A stretch of DNA of 64,000 bases from Saccharopolyspora gloriosae (GTDB lineage: Bacteria; Actinomycetota; Actinomycetes; Mycobacteriales; Pseudonocardiaceae), in assembly GCF_014203325.1 (NCBI RefSeq), contig NZ_JACHIV010000001.1, positions 1,179,501 to 1,243,500 of the forward strand, given 5' to 3'. The position numbers and the translations under genes were made by a program. The notes under the pieces are model-generated. The model did no database searches and had not been told where the DNA came from. It saw only the letters and a program-made list of their open reading frames with translations. How positions within the stretch are numbered: the stretch's first letter is position 1; each line of letters begins with the position of its first letter. Positions 51,095 to 59,421 of the stretch are shown piece by piece.

Positions 51095-51330
51095 CTTTGA
51101 TCTCGGCTTGAGCAGCTGGTCGCTCAGCGGAACCTCAGCGGCCTTCTCGCTGCGGGATCGATTTCTCATGTAGCGGCCCTACTCGGCGAAATCGCTGTCC
51201 TCGCGAGAAGGCCGCTGAGAACCCGCCGGTGGTCGGCCTGCTCTGGCTGGTCGCTGCTCAGCGGCTTCGCCGCTGACAGGACAACGACCACGAACGCCGC
51301 TCAGCTGGAAGGGCAAGATCAAAGACAGCC
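51095..51330. repeat. Palindromic intergenic element (REP/MITE-like)
   Basis: A 17-bp perfect inverted repeat (CTCAGCGGCCTTCTCGC at 51134-51150 and its complement at 51203-51219) extends imperfectly inward through GGGATCGATTT/GAAATCGCTGTCC, giving ~33-base arms. An outer pair, CTTTGATCT (51095-51103) and AGATCAAAG (51316-51324), brackets the whole element, and a small hairpin CAGCGG-CTTCG-CCGCTG lies inside. It sits between the operon and its regulator and can also act as a transcription stop. Confidence 0.65.
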
Positions 51331-51385
51331 GGATCGGAGCACGTCATGACCGCCTCAGCCCGGGCCGTTAGGATTGGTGCACAAA

Positions 51386-51397
51386 ATTGTTGCCAAT
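51386..51397. promoter_or_regulatory. Candidate GntR autoregulatory operator
   Basis: ATTGTTGCCAAT, matching the site before galD. It falls within a plausible promoter (TTGGTG at 51374-51379, 17-base spacer, TAATCG at 51397-51402) upstream of GTG 51419. This supports the shorter gene start and autorepression. Confidence 0.6.
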
Positions 51398-51418
51398 AAT
51401 CGGTACGGGGTAGGGCGA

Positions 51419-52096
51419 GTGACGACAGCGAAGCGCGACGCCGAGCAGCCGGCCCCGCGACAGCCGGTGGCCGACGTGATCCGCGAGGCCATCACCAGGG
51501 GCGAGTTCGCCCCGAACCAGCGCTTGGTGGAGGCGGAGCTCGCCGAGCAGTGCGACGCCAGCCGAGCGGCGGTGCGCAACGCGCTGGTGCAGCTGGCCAC
51601 CGAAGGCCTCGTCGAGCGCGTCCAGAACCGCGGCGCGCGGGTGCGCGCGGTCTCGCTCGAAGAGGCCATCGAGATCACCGAGGTCCGCATGGTCGTCGAG
51701 GGACTCTGCGCGGCACGGGCCGCCGAGCGGGTCGTCGACGAGGACAAGGCCGAGCTGCGCGAGATCGGCGAGCAGATGCGGACCGCGGTCTCCGGCGGCG
51801 ACGTGTGGGGCTACTCCGAGCTGAACAAGCGGCTGCACTCCCTGGTCCTGCGCGTCAGCGGGCAGCAGGCCGCGCACGAGGTGCTCAGCAGGCTGCGCGG
51901 CCAGAACGTGCGCCACCAGTTCCGGCTGGCCATGCACCCGGGCCGCCCCACCGCGTCGCTGCCGCAGCACCTGGCCATCATCGAGGCGATCTGCGCCGCC
52001 GACCCGACGGCCGCCGAGCAGGCGATGCGCGAACACCTCCGCAGCGTCATCGACGCCCTGCCCGAGGTCGGCGGCACCCGCTTCAACGCGGTCTGA
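51419..52096 (+). CDS. GntR family regulator, FCD subfamily
   Basis: 225 residues from GTG 51419; the in-frame GTG 51374 would overlap the predicted promoter and operator. The winged HTH reads PVADVIREAITRGEFAPNQRLVEAELAEQCDASRAAVRNALVQLATEGLVERVQNRGARV. The all-helical FCD ligand domain follows, with metal-type His residues (NKRLHSLVL, PQHLAIIEAI, EHLRSVI). It is probably the repressor of the upstream operon, released by a pathway acid such as PDC or oxalomesaconate. Confidence 0.9.
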   Translation: MTTAKRDAEQPAPRQPVADVIREAITRGEFAPNQRLVEAELAEQCDASRAAVRNALVQLATEGLVERVQNRGARVRAVSLEEAIEITEVRMVVEGLCAARAAERVVDEDKAELREIGEQMRTAVSGGDVWGYSELNKRLHSLVLRVSGQQAAHEVLSRLRGQNVRHQFRLAMHPGRPTASLPQHLAIIEAICAADPTAAEQAMREHLRSVIDALPEVGGTRFNAV

Positions 52097-52276
52097 CCCC
52101 GCCCTCCCGCACTGAGCCGGGAGGACGGGCGCGCGGCTCGTCCGCCGCGCAGGGTGATCGACGGAGTGGCGCCTCATCGCAGCCGAGCCGCCAGGCGCCG
52201 CCGCCCTCCTGCTCGCGGAAGTCGATGTCGCAGCTGCACCGGGCGGAGCGGAAGTCCTGACTCCGCCGCGCGCCGG

Positions 52277-53527
52277 TCAGGTGACCTTGCCCGCGTCGGG
52301 CGGGGTGGGGTCGTAGGCGCCGGTGGTCGTCGTGCGGTGCAGGAGCGTCGCGGCGGTCAGCAGGTCCCGGTGCGAGGTGTAGAGGGCGTTGACGCCGAAC
52401 CGGAGGATGTCGGGGGCGCGCATGTCGGCGATCACCTGCTGCTCCGTGAGGGCTCGGACCAGGCCGTAGGCGTGCGGGTGGCGCAGCGAGACCTGGCTGG
52501 CGCGGCGGGCGGGATCGGCGGGGGTCACCGGCTCGAAACCCAGGTCCGCGAGCAGTTCCGCGGTGCAGCGCAGGAAGAAGTCCGTCAACGACAGGCTCTT
52601 CGTGCGGACCTGCGCCATGTCCACGCCGTCGAAGGCGGTCAGGGCGGCTTCCAAGCTGAGCAGGCCCAGGATCGGCGGGGTGCCGATACGGGCGCGGGCG
52701 ATGCCGGGCGCGGGCGCGTAGTCCCGCTGGAGGCCGAAGGGGTCGGCGTGGCCGGTCCAGCCGTGCAGCGGGGTCTGCCAGGAGTCGTGGTGGCGCCGGG
52801 CCGCGTAGAGGAAGGCCGGTGCGCCGGGGCCGCCGGAGAGGAACTTGTAGCCGCAGCCGACCGCGAAGTCCGCTTCGAGCTCGTCGAGCGGGACCGGCAT
52901 CGCACCGGCCGCGTGGCACAGGTCCCACAGCACCAGCGCGCCCGCCCGGTGCGCGGCGCGGGTCAGCGTCGCCACGTCGTGCAGTTCGCCGGTGCGGTAG
53001 TCGACCGGGGAGTAGCTGACGACGGCGACCTGCTCGCCCTCGGCGGCGAGGAACGCGTCCAGGTCCCTCGGGCGGACGTGGCGCACCCGGAGGCCGTGCA
53101 GCCGCGCGGCGGATTCCGCGAGGTACCGGTCGGTGGGGAAGTGGCCGGGGTCGGTGACCAGCAGCTCGCGCCCGGGGCGCAGCCGGGCCGCGGCGCTGAG
53201 CGCGGTGAACAGCTGGATGCTCGTGGAGTCGCCGACCAGCGTCTGCCCCGGGGCCGCGCCGATGAGGCGGCCGAGCGCGTCGCCGACCCGCAGCGGGGCG
53301 TCCCACCAGTCGTTGTCGTTCCACGACCGGATCAGGTCGGTGCCCCACTGCCGGTGCAGGACGTCGGTGATCGTCGGCGGCACCGCGGCCGGGAGGGGGC
53401 CGAGGGAGTTGCCGTCGAGGTAGACGACGCCGTCGGGCAGCAGGAAGCGGTCCCGGATCGGTGCCAGCGGATCGGCGGTGTCGAGTTCGGCGGCGAGCTC
53501 GGCGAGCGCCGGGGATGCGGTGGTCAT
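52277..53527 (-). CDS. kynU: Kynureninase
   Basis: 416 residues, PLP-dependent fold type I. YLDGNSLGPLP near the N-terminus, SPVDYRTGELHD, WDLCHAAGAMPV with the PLP-binding Asp, and the Schiff-base Lys in GCGYKFLSGGPGAPAFLY are diagnostic. It converts kynurenine to anthranilate and alanine. The ATG overlaps the stop of the upstream remnant as ATGA, so it was once coupled to a hydrolase gene that fits N-formylkynurenine formamidase. A hairpin at ~52098-52130 separates it from the convergent GntR gene. Confidence 0.95.
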   Translation of the reverse strand: MTTASPALAELAAELDTADPLAPIRDRFLLPDGVVYLDGNSLGPLPAAVPPTITDVLHRQWGTDLIRSWNDNDWWDAPLRVGDALGRLIGAAPGQTLVGDSTSIQLFTALSAAARLRPGRELLVTDPGHFPTDRYLAESAARLHGLRVRHVRPRDLDAFLAAEGEQVAVVSYSPVDYRTGELHDVATLTRAAHRAGALVLWDLCHAAGAMPVPLDELEADFAVGCGYKFLSGGPGAPAFLYAARRHHDSWQTPLHGWTGHADPFGLQRDYAPAPGIARARIGTPPILGLLSLEAALTAFDGVDMAQVRTKSLSLTDFFLRCTAELLADLGFEPVTPADPARRASQVSLRHPHAYGLVRALTEQQVIADMRAPDILRFGVNALYTSHRDLLTAATLLHRTTTTGAYDPTPPDAGKVT

Positions 53528-54182
53528 GCGGGTGTCACCTCGTCTGGAGCGGTGCCTTCACCGGGATGTCCCGTCGCGGCGGGGGAATCCGCGCCCGCAC
53601 CGGTGCGGGCGGTGATCGTGGTCCTCCAGGCAGTGTCCTCGCCGGTGGTGCGCCCCGCGGGCGTCCACGCCGAGGTGAGGTCCCGGAGCGTTCGGGCGAC
53701 GTCGTGGGTGGCGGGGTTCTCCGGTTCGATCAGCGCGTAGTGGCCGGTGCCGGGCAGCACCACGGTCTCCAGGTCGTCGTGGACGGCCGCGTAGTCCGCG
53801 AACTGCTCCAGCGGCACCTCTTCGTCGGGCGGCGCCGTGCAGCAGCACGGTGCGCACCCCGGTCGAACCGGCGCCGTCGAGCAGGGTGACCGGGTCGACC
53901 AGCGGCAGCCGAGGAGATGTTCACGATCCGGCCGCCGTCGCGCAGCCGCTCCAGACCGCGCTGCACGACGAAGAACGGCGCGCGGGTGTTGATCGCGAAC
54001 AGCCGGTCGTAGTCCTGCTCGGTGACGTTCGCGATCGTGCGGGGCAGCGTGATCCCCGCGTTGTTGACGAGGACGTCCGAGCCGGGGGCGGCGTGGGGCG
54101 CGGCCGGGTGCGGGCGTACGTGACGCTCCGTGACGGCGACGGCGTCCGGCGCGGCCGGTTGCTGCGGGGGACGGTCGAGCAC
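53524..54182 (-). pseudogene. Composite remnant: SDR fragment joined to a formamidase-like alpha/beta-hydrolase C-terminus
   Basis: Three frames carry pieces of two genes. At ~53908-54080 an SDR interior (DVLVNNAGITLPRTIANV ... GGRIVNISS) lacks both its cofactor-binding N-terminus and its active-site Tyr-Lys. From ~53900 a hydrolase C-terminus begins (VTLLDGAGSTGVRTVLLHG), then shifts frame at ~53838 (APPDEEVPLEQFADY ... VVLPGTGHYALIEPENPATHDVARTLRDL). That ending resembles bacterial arylformamidases, which fits the position directly before kynU. Deletion plus frameshift make it non-functional. Confidence 0.7.
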
Positions 54183-54190
54183 CTCGCCGG

Positions 54191-54550
54191 ATGAGGCCCC
54201 TCGTCCAGGTGCCGTCGCGGCCGGACGGCACCTGGACGGCCACCGACACGGCCAAAAGTGTGATTCCGGACACTATTTCCGGGGCAGTGATCGGCAAAGT
54301 CCCAGCAAAGCAGACCGGTCGAGGCGTGCGACGGGCCGCGTGAAGCCGCCGGTGGGCCACCCGTGGCGCGGCGAGGTGTAGTGTTGCACCTGGTCGTTGT
54401 TTCTGGGTTCGTGTTTTCGCACGCTCGCAGGATTGCTGATGCGGGCGCGCTGCTGTCTTTGGAGTAGCTGGAGTAGTCGCCGTCTGAGATCCGCGACCCT
54501 GGTGTCGAAACCGGCACCGGAACCAACCAGCTACCAGGATGGAGAACAAC
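54191..54550 (+). promoter_or_regulatory. Upstream region and probable long leader of the cold-shock gene
   Basis: About 360 bases with no gene. The part from ~54380 is relatively T-rich (GTTGTTTCTGGGTTCGTGTTTTCGC), consistent with the long 5' leader that is common before cspA-type genes. No defined element can be assigned. Confidence 0.4.
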
Positions 54551-54754
54551 ATGGCACAGGGCACCGTGAAGTGGTTCAACTCGGAGAAGGGCTTCGGCTT
54601 CATCGAGCCGTCCGAGGGTGGACCCGACGTTTTCGTGCACTACTCGGCGATCGACGCCGCCGGTTTCCGCAGCCTGGAGGAGAACCAGACGGTCTCCTTC
54701 GAGGTCACCCAGGGACCGAAGGGCCCGCAGGCCGAGTCCGTGCGCGTGGTCTGA
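54551..54754 (+). CDS. Cold-shock protein, CspA family
   Basis: 67 residues, standard length. RNP1-like KGFGFIEP and RNP2-like VFVHYSAI are both present in an OB fold ([18 protein letters not shown]). It binds single-stranded nucleic acid and acts as an RNA chaperone. ATG 54551 is chosen over ATG 54539 because family members begin MAQGTVKWF and GGATGGAG precedes it. Confidence 0.96.
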   Translation: MAQGTVKWFNSEKGFGFIEPSEGGPDVFVHYSAIDAAGFRSLEENQTVSFEVTQGPKGPQAESVRVV

Positions 54755-54818
54755 TCGCCCTTCCGGCGAACTGAGCTCATGATCGCGGAGCCTCGCTCCT
54801 AGATCATCGCAGCACACC

Positions 54819-54856
54819 AATGAGGCCGACCGTCCGAATGGACGGTCGGCCTCATT
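54819..54856. terminator. Strong hairpin terminator after the cold-shock gene
   Basis: A perfect 17-bp stem (AATGAGGCCGACCGTCC and complement) with a 4-base GAAT loop, followed by GTGCTTT. It lies between the cold-shock gene and the leftward transporter operon, so it probably serves both. Confidence 0.85.
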
Positions 54857-54887
54857 GTGCTTTCCCGCTGCTCGCGGCGGCGTGCAA

Positions 54888-55025
54888 CTACATGAACAGC
54901 TGCGACGCCTTGATCACGAGCTGGTAGACGCCGATGGCGAACGGGACGCCCACCCACAGCCAGGACACGGTGAGAAGGGCTCGGACTTTGACTCCGCCCT
55001 CAGGCGCGGTCTTCTGCTCGGTCAT
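54888..55025 (-). CDS. MFS (OFA family) transporter small subunit
   Basis: 45 residues: a charged N-terminus (MTEQKTAPEGGVKVRALL) and one membrane segment (TVSWLWVGVPFAIGVYQLVIKASQLFM). It lies 15 bases downstream of the OFA-type transporter. This matches the short single-span proteins found next to oxalate/formate antiporter-like MFS genes and annotated as their small subunit. Confidence 0.7.
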   Translation of the reverse strand: MTEQKTAPEGGVKVRALLTVSWLWVGVPFAIGVYQLVIKASQLFM

Positions 55026-55040
55026 GTCTCGCCTGTTCCC

Positions 55041-56744
55041 TCAGCTGCTCTGCTTGCCGGAAGAGCTGGTGGCCTTCTCGGTGCTCGGGGCCTCGTCGTC
55101 GGCCTTCGCATCGGACTCGCCGGCCTCGGCCTGCTCGTCCTCCGCGTCGCCCGCCTTCTCGCCCGCGGTCTCACCGGTGTCCGCGTCGGACTTGTCGGCG
55201 TCGTCGGCCTTCTCGCCCTCGGAACCGGTGGTACCGGCCTCGTCGTCGGCCGATTCGGCCTTGTCGGAGACCTCGTCCTCGGAGTCGGCCTTCGAAGCGA
55301 CCTCGTCCTTCGACCCCTCGTCCTTCGAGGCGACCTCGTCATCGGAGGACTTCTCGTCCTTCGAGTCGGCCTGCTCCGCGGAGTCGGCCTTCGCGTCGGC
55401 CGCGTCGTCGGACGTGGTCGCCGCTTCGGGGGCCGGTTCGTGGAACTTGGCCTTCACCGGGCGGATCAGCTCGTTGGCCACGAACCCGATCACCAGGAAT
55501 CCGGTCATCAAGTAGAACGACACCACGTACAGATCGGCACCGGACTTGCCCGCGGCCTCACCGGAGTCCGCCAGCGCGTCCACGATGGCCGGTCCGAGCA
55601 CGCCCGCGACCGACCACGCCGTCAGCAGCCGCCCGTGGATCGCGCCGACCTCGAAGGTCCCGAACAGGTCCTTCAGGTAAGCGGGGATCGTCGCGAAGCC
55701 CGCCCCGTAGAAGGACATGATCAGCATCGCGGCGACGACGAACAGGGCGACGCTGGTGTCGCCCGCGAACAGCAGCAGCAGGTACGCCAGCGCACCCACC
55801 CCGAGGTAGACCCGGTAGATGTTCTTGCGGCCGGTGCGGTCGGACAGCGCCGACCACGCGAAGCGCCCGCCCATGTTGGCCAGCGACAGCAGGGACACGA
55901 AGCCGGTCGCCGCGGCGACGGCAACCGGAGTGCTGGTGCCCGCGAAGAAGTCCTGGATCATCGGCGACGCCTTCTGCAGGATCCCGATGCCCGCAGTGAC
56001 GTTCAAGCAGAGCACGATCCAGAGCAGCCAGAACTGCGGCGTCTTGATCGCGCTGTTGGCCGAAACGCGGATGGTGCTGACGCTCTTCGCCGCCGTGGCG
56101 GGGTCCCAGCCGGGCGGGGTCCAGCCGGGCGGGGGAACCCGGACCAGCAGGATGCCGAGCGTCATGAACACGGCGTAGACGATGCCGTGCACGAAGAACG
56201 TGGTGCCGATGCCCTCCGCGGTCTTGCCGAAGGCGCTGAGCATCGCCGTCGACCACGGCGAGGCGATGATCGCGCCGCCGCCGAAGCCCATGATGGCGAT
56301 GCCGGTGGCCAGACCGGGACGGTCCGGGAACCACTTCATCAGCGTGGACACGGGCGCGATGTACCCGATGCCGAGACCGATGCCACCGACCACGCCGTAC
56401 CCGACGACGACGAGCCAGTACTGGCCCACGTACATGCCCAACGCGGAGATCAGGAACCCCGCGGCGAAGCTGATGGTGGAGACCAGCATCGCCCAGCGCG
56501 GGCCGCGGGCCTCCACGAACTTGCCGCCGAACGCCGCTGACAGGCCGAGGAAGAAGATCGCCACCTGGAACGGCAGCGCGCTGCCGGTTCCGGAGATCTG
56601 GAGGCTCGATTCCAGCGGGCTCTTGAAAACGCTCCACGCGTAGGCCTGCCCGATGGAAAGATGGATGGCCAGCGCGGCGGGTGGAACTAGCCAACGGTTC
56701 CAGGTCGGTGGCGCAACGACCGAGAATCCGTCACGCACTGTCAC
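55041..56744 (-). CDS. OFA-family MFS transporter (oxalate/formate antiporter-like) with acidic C-terminal tail
   Basis: 567 residues from GTG 56744, which has AGGAGG 7 bases upstream. Twelve membrane segments of the OFA type: YAWSVFKSPLE, GIGLGIGYIAPVSTLMKWFPDRPGLATGIAIMGFGGG and SDRTGRKNIYRVYLG. After ~residue 440 comes a ~125-residue cytoplasmic tail made almost only of Asp, Glu, Lys, Ser and Ala (repeats such as KDEVASKADSEDEVSDKAESADD). Substrates in this family are small carboxylates. The tail is unusual for OFA proteins. Confidence 0.85.
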   Translation of the reverse strand: MTVRDGFSVVAPPTWNRWLVPPAALAIHLSIGQAYAWSVFKSPLESSLQISGTGSALPFQVAIFFLGLSAAFGGKFVEARGPRWAMLVSTISFAAGFLISALGMYVGQYWLVVVGYGVVGGIGLGIGYIAPVSTLMKWFPDRPGLATGIAIMGFGGGAIIASPWSTAMLSAFGKTAEGIGTTFFVHGIVYAVFMTLGILLVRVPPPGWTPPGWDPATAAKSVSTIRVSANSAIKTPQFWLLWIVLCLNVTAGIGILQKASPMIQDFFAGTSTPVAVAAATGFVSLLSLANMGGRFAWSALSDRTGRKNIYRVYLGVGALAYLLLLFAGDTSVALFVVAAMLIMSFYGAGFATIPAYLKDLFGTFEVGAIHGRLLTAWSVAGVLGPAIVDALADSGEAAGKSGADLYVVSFYLMTGFLVIGFVANELIRPVKAKFHEPAPEAATTSDDAADAKADSAEQADSKDEKSSDDEVASKDEGSKDEVASKADSEDEVSDKAESADDEAGTTGSEGEKADDADKSDADTGETAGEKAGDAEDEQAEAGESDAKADDEAPSTEKATSSSGKQSS

Positions 56745-57185
56745 AAGTAAACCTCCTTGGTGCAAGGGGTTCCGGTGTCTGGTACCGGAAACGCGCCCCG
56801 GCACGTCGGGGCGCACGAATTCGAGATGCTACCGGCCTGGTCAAACGGGAAATCAGCGAAGAAACATCAAGTACTGCCTGGTGGTCTCGGCGAGGCGTCA
56901 CCAAAAGTGATCATCCCAGGTGGGGCGGAAGGGCCTTACTGCGCACGGGAAAGTGGCTCGGCGAGCCGGACGAAACGCGCTGAACAATATGAAAGCGACC
57001 CTTCGGGGGTTACGCGGAGTGATCCGGGGCGCTGTTCGCGCTCACATTGTTGTGATCATATTGAGACCAATTGTTTGCGGCGATGTAGCTGATCCTTCGG
57101 ATAGTCCCCGCGTGTGCTTCGCGCACATCCGTGTGACTAGACTCCTGATTCCTTGACGCGTGAGCAAGCCCGAAGGATCCACAGC
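56745..57185. other. Divergent promoter region
   Basis: About 440 bases between the OFA gene and the DUF485 gene. It is less GC-rich than its surroundings, especially ~57035-57080. Two divergent promoters are expected; no confident operator or RNA was recognised. Confidence 0.45.
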
Positions 57186-57602
57186 ATGACCCGAACGTCG
57201 GAAAACCGAAGCCGAGGTCGGCTTGAAGGTCAGCCTCCCGAGCCGAGATTCGGCAACATCTCGAAGCACAGCCTTCGGCGCCCCACCAACCCGAATGGAA
57301 CCGATTTCGTCGCAATTCAGGAGAGTGACGATTTCGTCGCTCTTCGGCGTCGTTTTCGATGGTTCGTGTTCCCCGTGACGCTGCTCGTCCTGGCGTGGTA
57401 CTTCACCTACGTGGCGTTGGGCGCCTACGCCGAGGACTTCATGAGCCGGCCGGTGTTCGGCGTGGTGAACATGGGGATCGTGCTGGGCTTGCTGCAGTTC
57501 GTGACCACGGCGATCGTCACCGTGGTGTACGGGCGGTACGTGCGCAAGCGCATCGACCCGCTCGTCGACCGCCTCCGGGAGCAGGAAGGGACCGGCCGCT
57601 GA
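57186..57602 (+). CDS. DUF485 membrane protein (ActP partner)
   Basis: 138 residues from ATG 57186 with GAAGGA upstream; a TTG at 57153 is less likely. An N-terminal polar stretch is followed by FVALRRRFRWFVFPVTLLVLAWYFTYVALGAYA and GIVLGLLQFVTTAIVTVVYGRYVRKRIDPL, the two-helix DUF485/YjcH pattern. Such genes precede ActP symporters and may stabilise them. The stop and the next start overlap as TGATG. Confidence 0.88.
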   Translation: MTRTSENRSRGRLEGQPPEPRFGNISKHSLRRPTNPNGTDFVAIQESDDFVALRRRFRWFVFPVTLLVLAWYFTYVALGAYAEDFMSRPVFGVVNMGIVLGLLQFVTTAIVTVVYGRYVRKRIDPLVDRLREQEGTGR

Positions 57603-59218
57603 TGGCGATCAACTTCGCGGCGGGGGCCGTCGGCGACCCGACGACCACCGTCAGCGTGTTCGTGGCATTCGTGCTGCTGACGCTCTTCGTGGTGTACCGG
57701 GTTTCGACCCGGAACGCGACCGCGTCCGATTATTACGTGGCGGGCGGCAACATCACCGGCGCGCAGAACGGTGTCGCGCTGGCCGGTGACTGGCTTTCGG
57801 CGGCGTCATTCCTCGGAGTCGCCGGCGCCATTGCGGTGCACGGGTACGACGGATTCCTCTATTCGGTCGGATTCCTCGTCGCGTGGCTCATCGAATTGAT
57901 GCTCATCGCGGAGCTCGTCCGGAACACCGGCCGTTTCACGATGGGCGACGTGATCGGCTATCGGATGCGGCAGCGCCCGGTGCGGGCCGCCGCAGCGAAC
58001 ACCACGCTGGTCATTTCCTTCTTCTACATGGTTGCGCAGATGGCGAGTGCCGGTGGTCTCGTCGCATTGTTGCTCGACGTGCAGAGCAAATTCGGCCAAT
58101 CGCTGGTCGTCGTGGCCGTGGGCTTGATCATGATCTTCTACGTGCTGGTCGGCGGCATGAAGGGGACCACCTGGGTCCAGATCATCAAGGCGACGCTGCT
58201 GCTGATCTGCGTGTCCTTGATGGCCGTGTTCCTCATCGGCCGGTTCTCCTACGACTTCTCGGCGCTGCTGGAGCAGGCCACGAACAACAGCCCGATCGGG
58301 CAGGCGCTGCTGGAGCCCGGCGCGCAGTACGGGCAGACCTCGCTGTCCCGGATCGACTTCATCTCGTTGGCCATGGCGATCGTGCTCGGCATCTCCTGCC
58401 TGCCGCACATCATGATGAGGTTCTACACGGTGCCGAGCGCTCGGGAAGCGCGTCGCTCCGTCGTCTGGATCACCTGGACGATGATCGTGTTCTACCTGGC
58501 CACGATGCTGCTCGGGTTCGGCGCGACGGCGCTGGTCGGTTCCGAGGCCATCACCAATGCGCCCGGCGGCGAGAACTCCGCGGCGCTGCTGCTGGCGTAC
58601 CGCATCGGTGGTTCGCCGCTGCTCGGCGTGGTCGCCGCGATCGCCTTCGCGACGATCCTCGCGGTGGTCGCCGGCCTCACCCTGACCGCGTCGGCGTCCT
58701 TCGCGCACGACGTGTACGCGAACATCATCAAGCGCGGTGAGGCCGACACGGGCTCGGAGATCAGGGTCGCCCGGATCACCGCGCTGATCGTCGGCGTGCT
58801 GTCCACGGTCGGCGGGATCGCCGCCATCGGGCAGAACGCGGCGTTCATGGTCTCGCTGGCGCTCGCGCTGGCGGCGTCGGCGAACCTGCCGACGATGCTG
58901 TACTCGCTGTTCTGGCGGCGGTTCAACACCACGGGGACGCTGTGGTCGATGTACGCGGGCCTGGTCTCGTGCATCGTGCTGATCGCGTTCTCCCCCGCGG
59001 TGTCCGGCCGCCCGTCGGCGATGTTCCCGAGCGCGGACTTCGACGTCTTCCCGCTCACGAACCCGGGGATCGTGTCGATCCCGCTGGGCTTCCTGGCCGG
59101 GTTCATCGGCACCCTGGTCGGCAAGAAGGACCAGGACCCGGTGAAGCAGGCCGAGATGGAGGTCCGCTCGCTGACCGGCATCGGTTCAGGCCTGGCGATG
59201 GAGGCACCGCGCCGCTGA
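57602..59218 (+). CDS. actP: Sodium/solute symporter, ActP-like cation/acetate symporter
   Basis: 538 residues, 13 membrane segments of the SSS family. YYVAGGNITGAQNGVALAGDWLSAASFLGVAG is the typical ActP N-terminus; GISCLPHIMMRFYTVPSAREARRSV is the SSS signature region. It is coupled to the DUF485 gene by overlap. The likely substrate is acetate or another short monocarboxylate such as propionate or pyruvate. Confidence 0.9.
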   Translation: MAINFAAGAVGDPTTTVSVFVAFVLLTLFVVYRVSTRNATASDYYVAGGNITGAQNGVALAGDWLSAASFLGVAGAIAVHGYDGFLYSVGFLVAWLIELMLIAELVRNTGRFTMGDVIGYRMRQRPVRAAAANTTLVISFFYMVAQMASAGGLVALLLDVQSKFGQSLVVVAVGLIMIFYVLVGGMKGTTWVQIIKATLLLICVSLMAVFLIGRFSYDFSALLEQATNNSPIGQALLEPGAQYGQTSLSRIDFISLAMAIVLGISCLPHIMMRFYTVPSAREARRSVVWITWTMIVFYLATMLLGFGATALVGSEAITNAPGGENSAALLLAYRIGGSPLLGVVAAIAFATILAVVAGLTLTASASFAHDVYANIIKRGEADTGSEIRVARITALIVGVLSTVGGIAAIGQNAAFMVSLALALAASANLPTMLYSLFWRRFNTTGTLWSMYAGLVSCIVLIAFSPAVSGRPSAMFPSADFDVFPLTNPGIVSIPLGFLAGFIGTLVGKKDQDPVKQAEMEVRSLTGIGSGLAMEAPRR

Positions 59219-59229
59219 CGTCACGCGCG

Positions 59230-59265
59230 ACGAGGGCCGCACCGGAATCCCGGTGCGGCCCTCGT
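59230..59265. terminator. Hairpin terminator after the symporter gene
   Basis: A perfect 16-bp stem (ACGAGGGCCGCACCGG and complement) with a 4-base loop, 12 bases past the stop. Confidence 0.85.
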
Positions 59266-59421
59266 GCGTTTCCGGGTGCGTGCGGGACGCGTTCGAATGC
59301 TCGTCGTCGCACGCTTCGGGCGCTGATGCCGATCTCGCTTTTCGCCGCCGACCGCCCGCCGGGCGCGCACCATCGGAGCAATTCGGCGGCCCCGCGCCGA
59401 CCGCGCTGATCGAATTCGGCC

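Noticed and set aside
54397..54774. Second frame of 125 codons overlapping the cold-shock gene
   Set aside because: It is a shadow frame; the CspA protein in the other frame is unmistakable.
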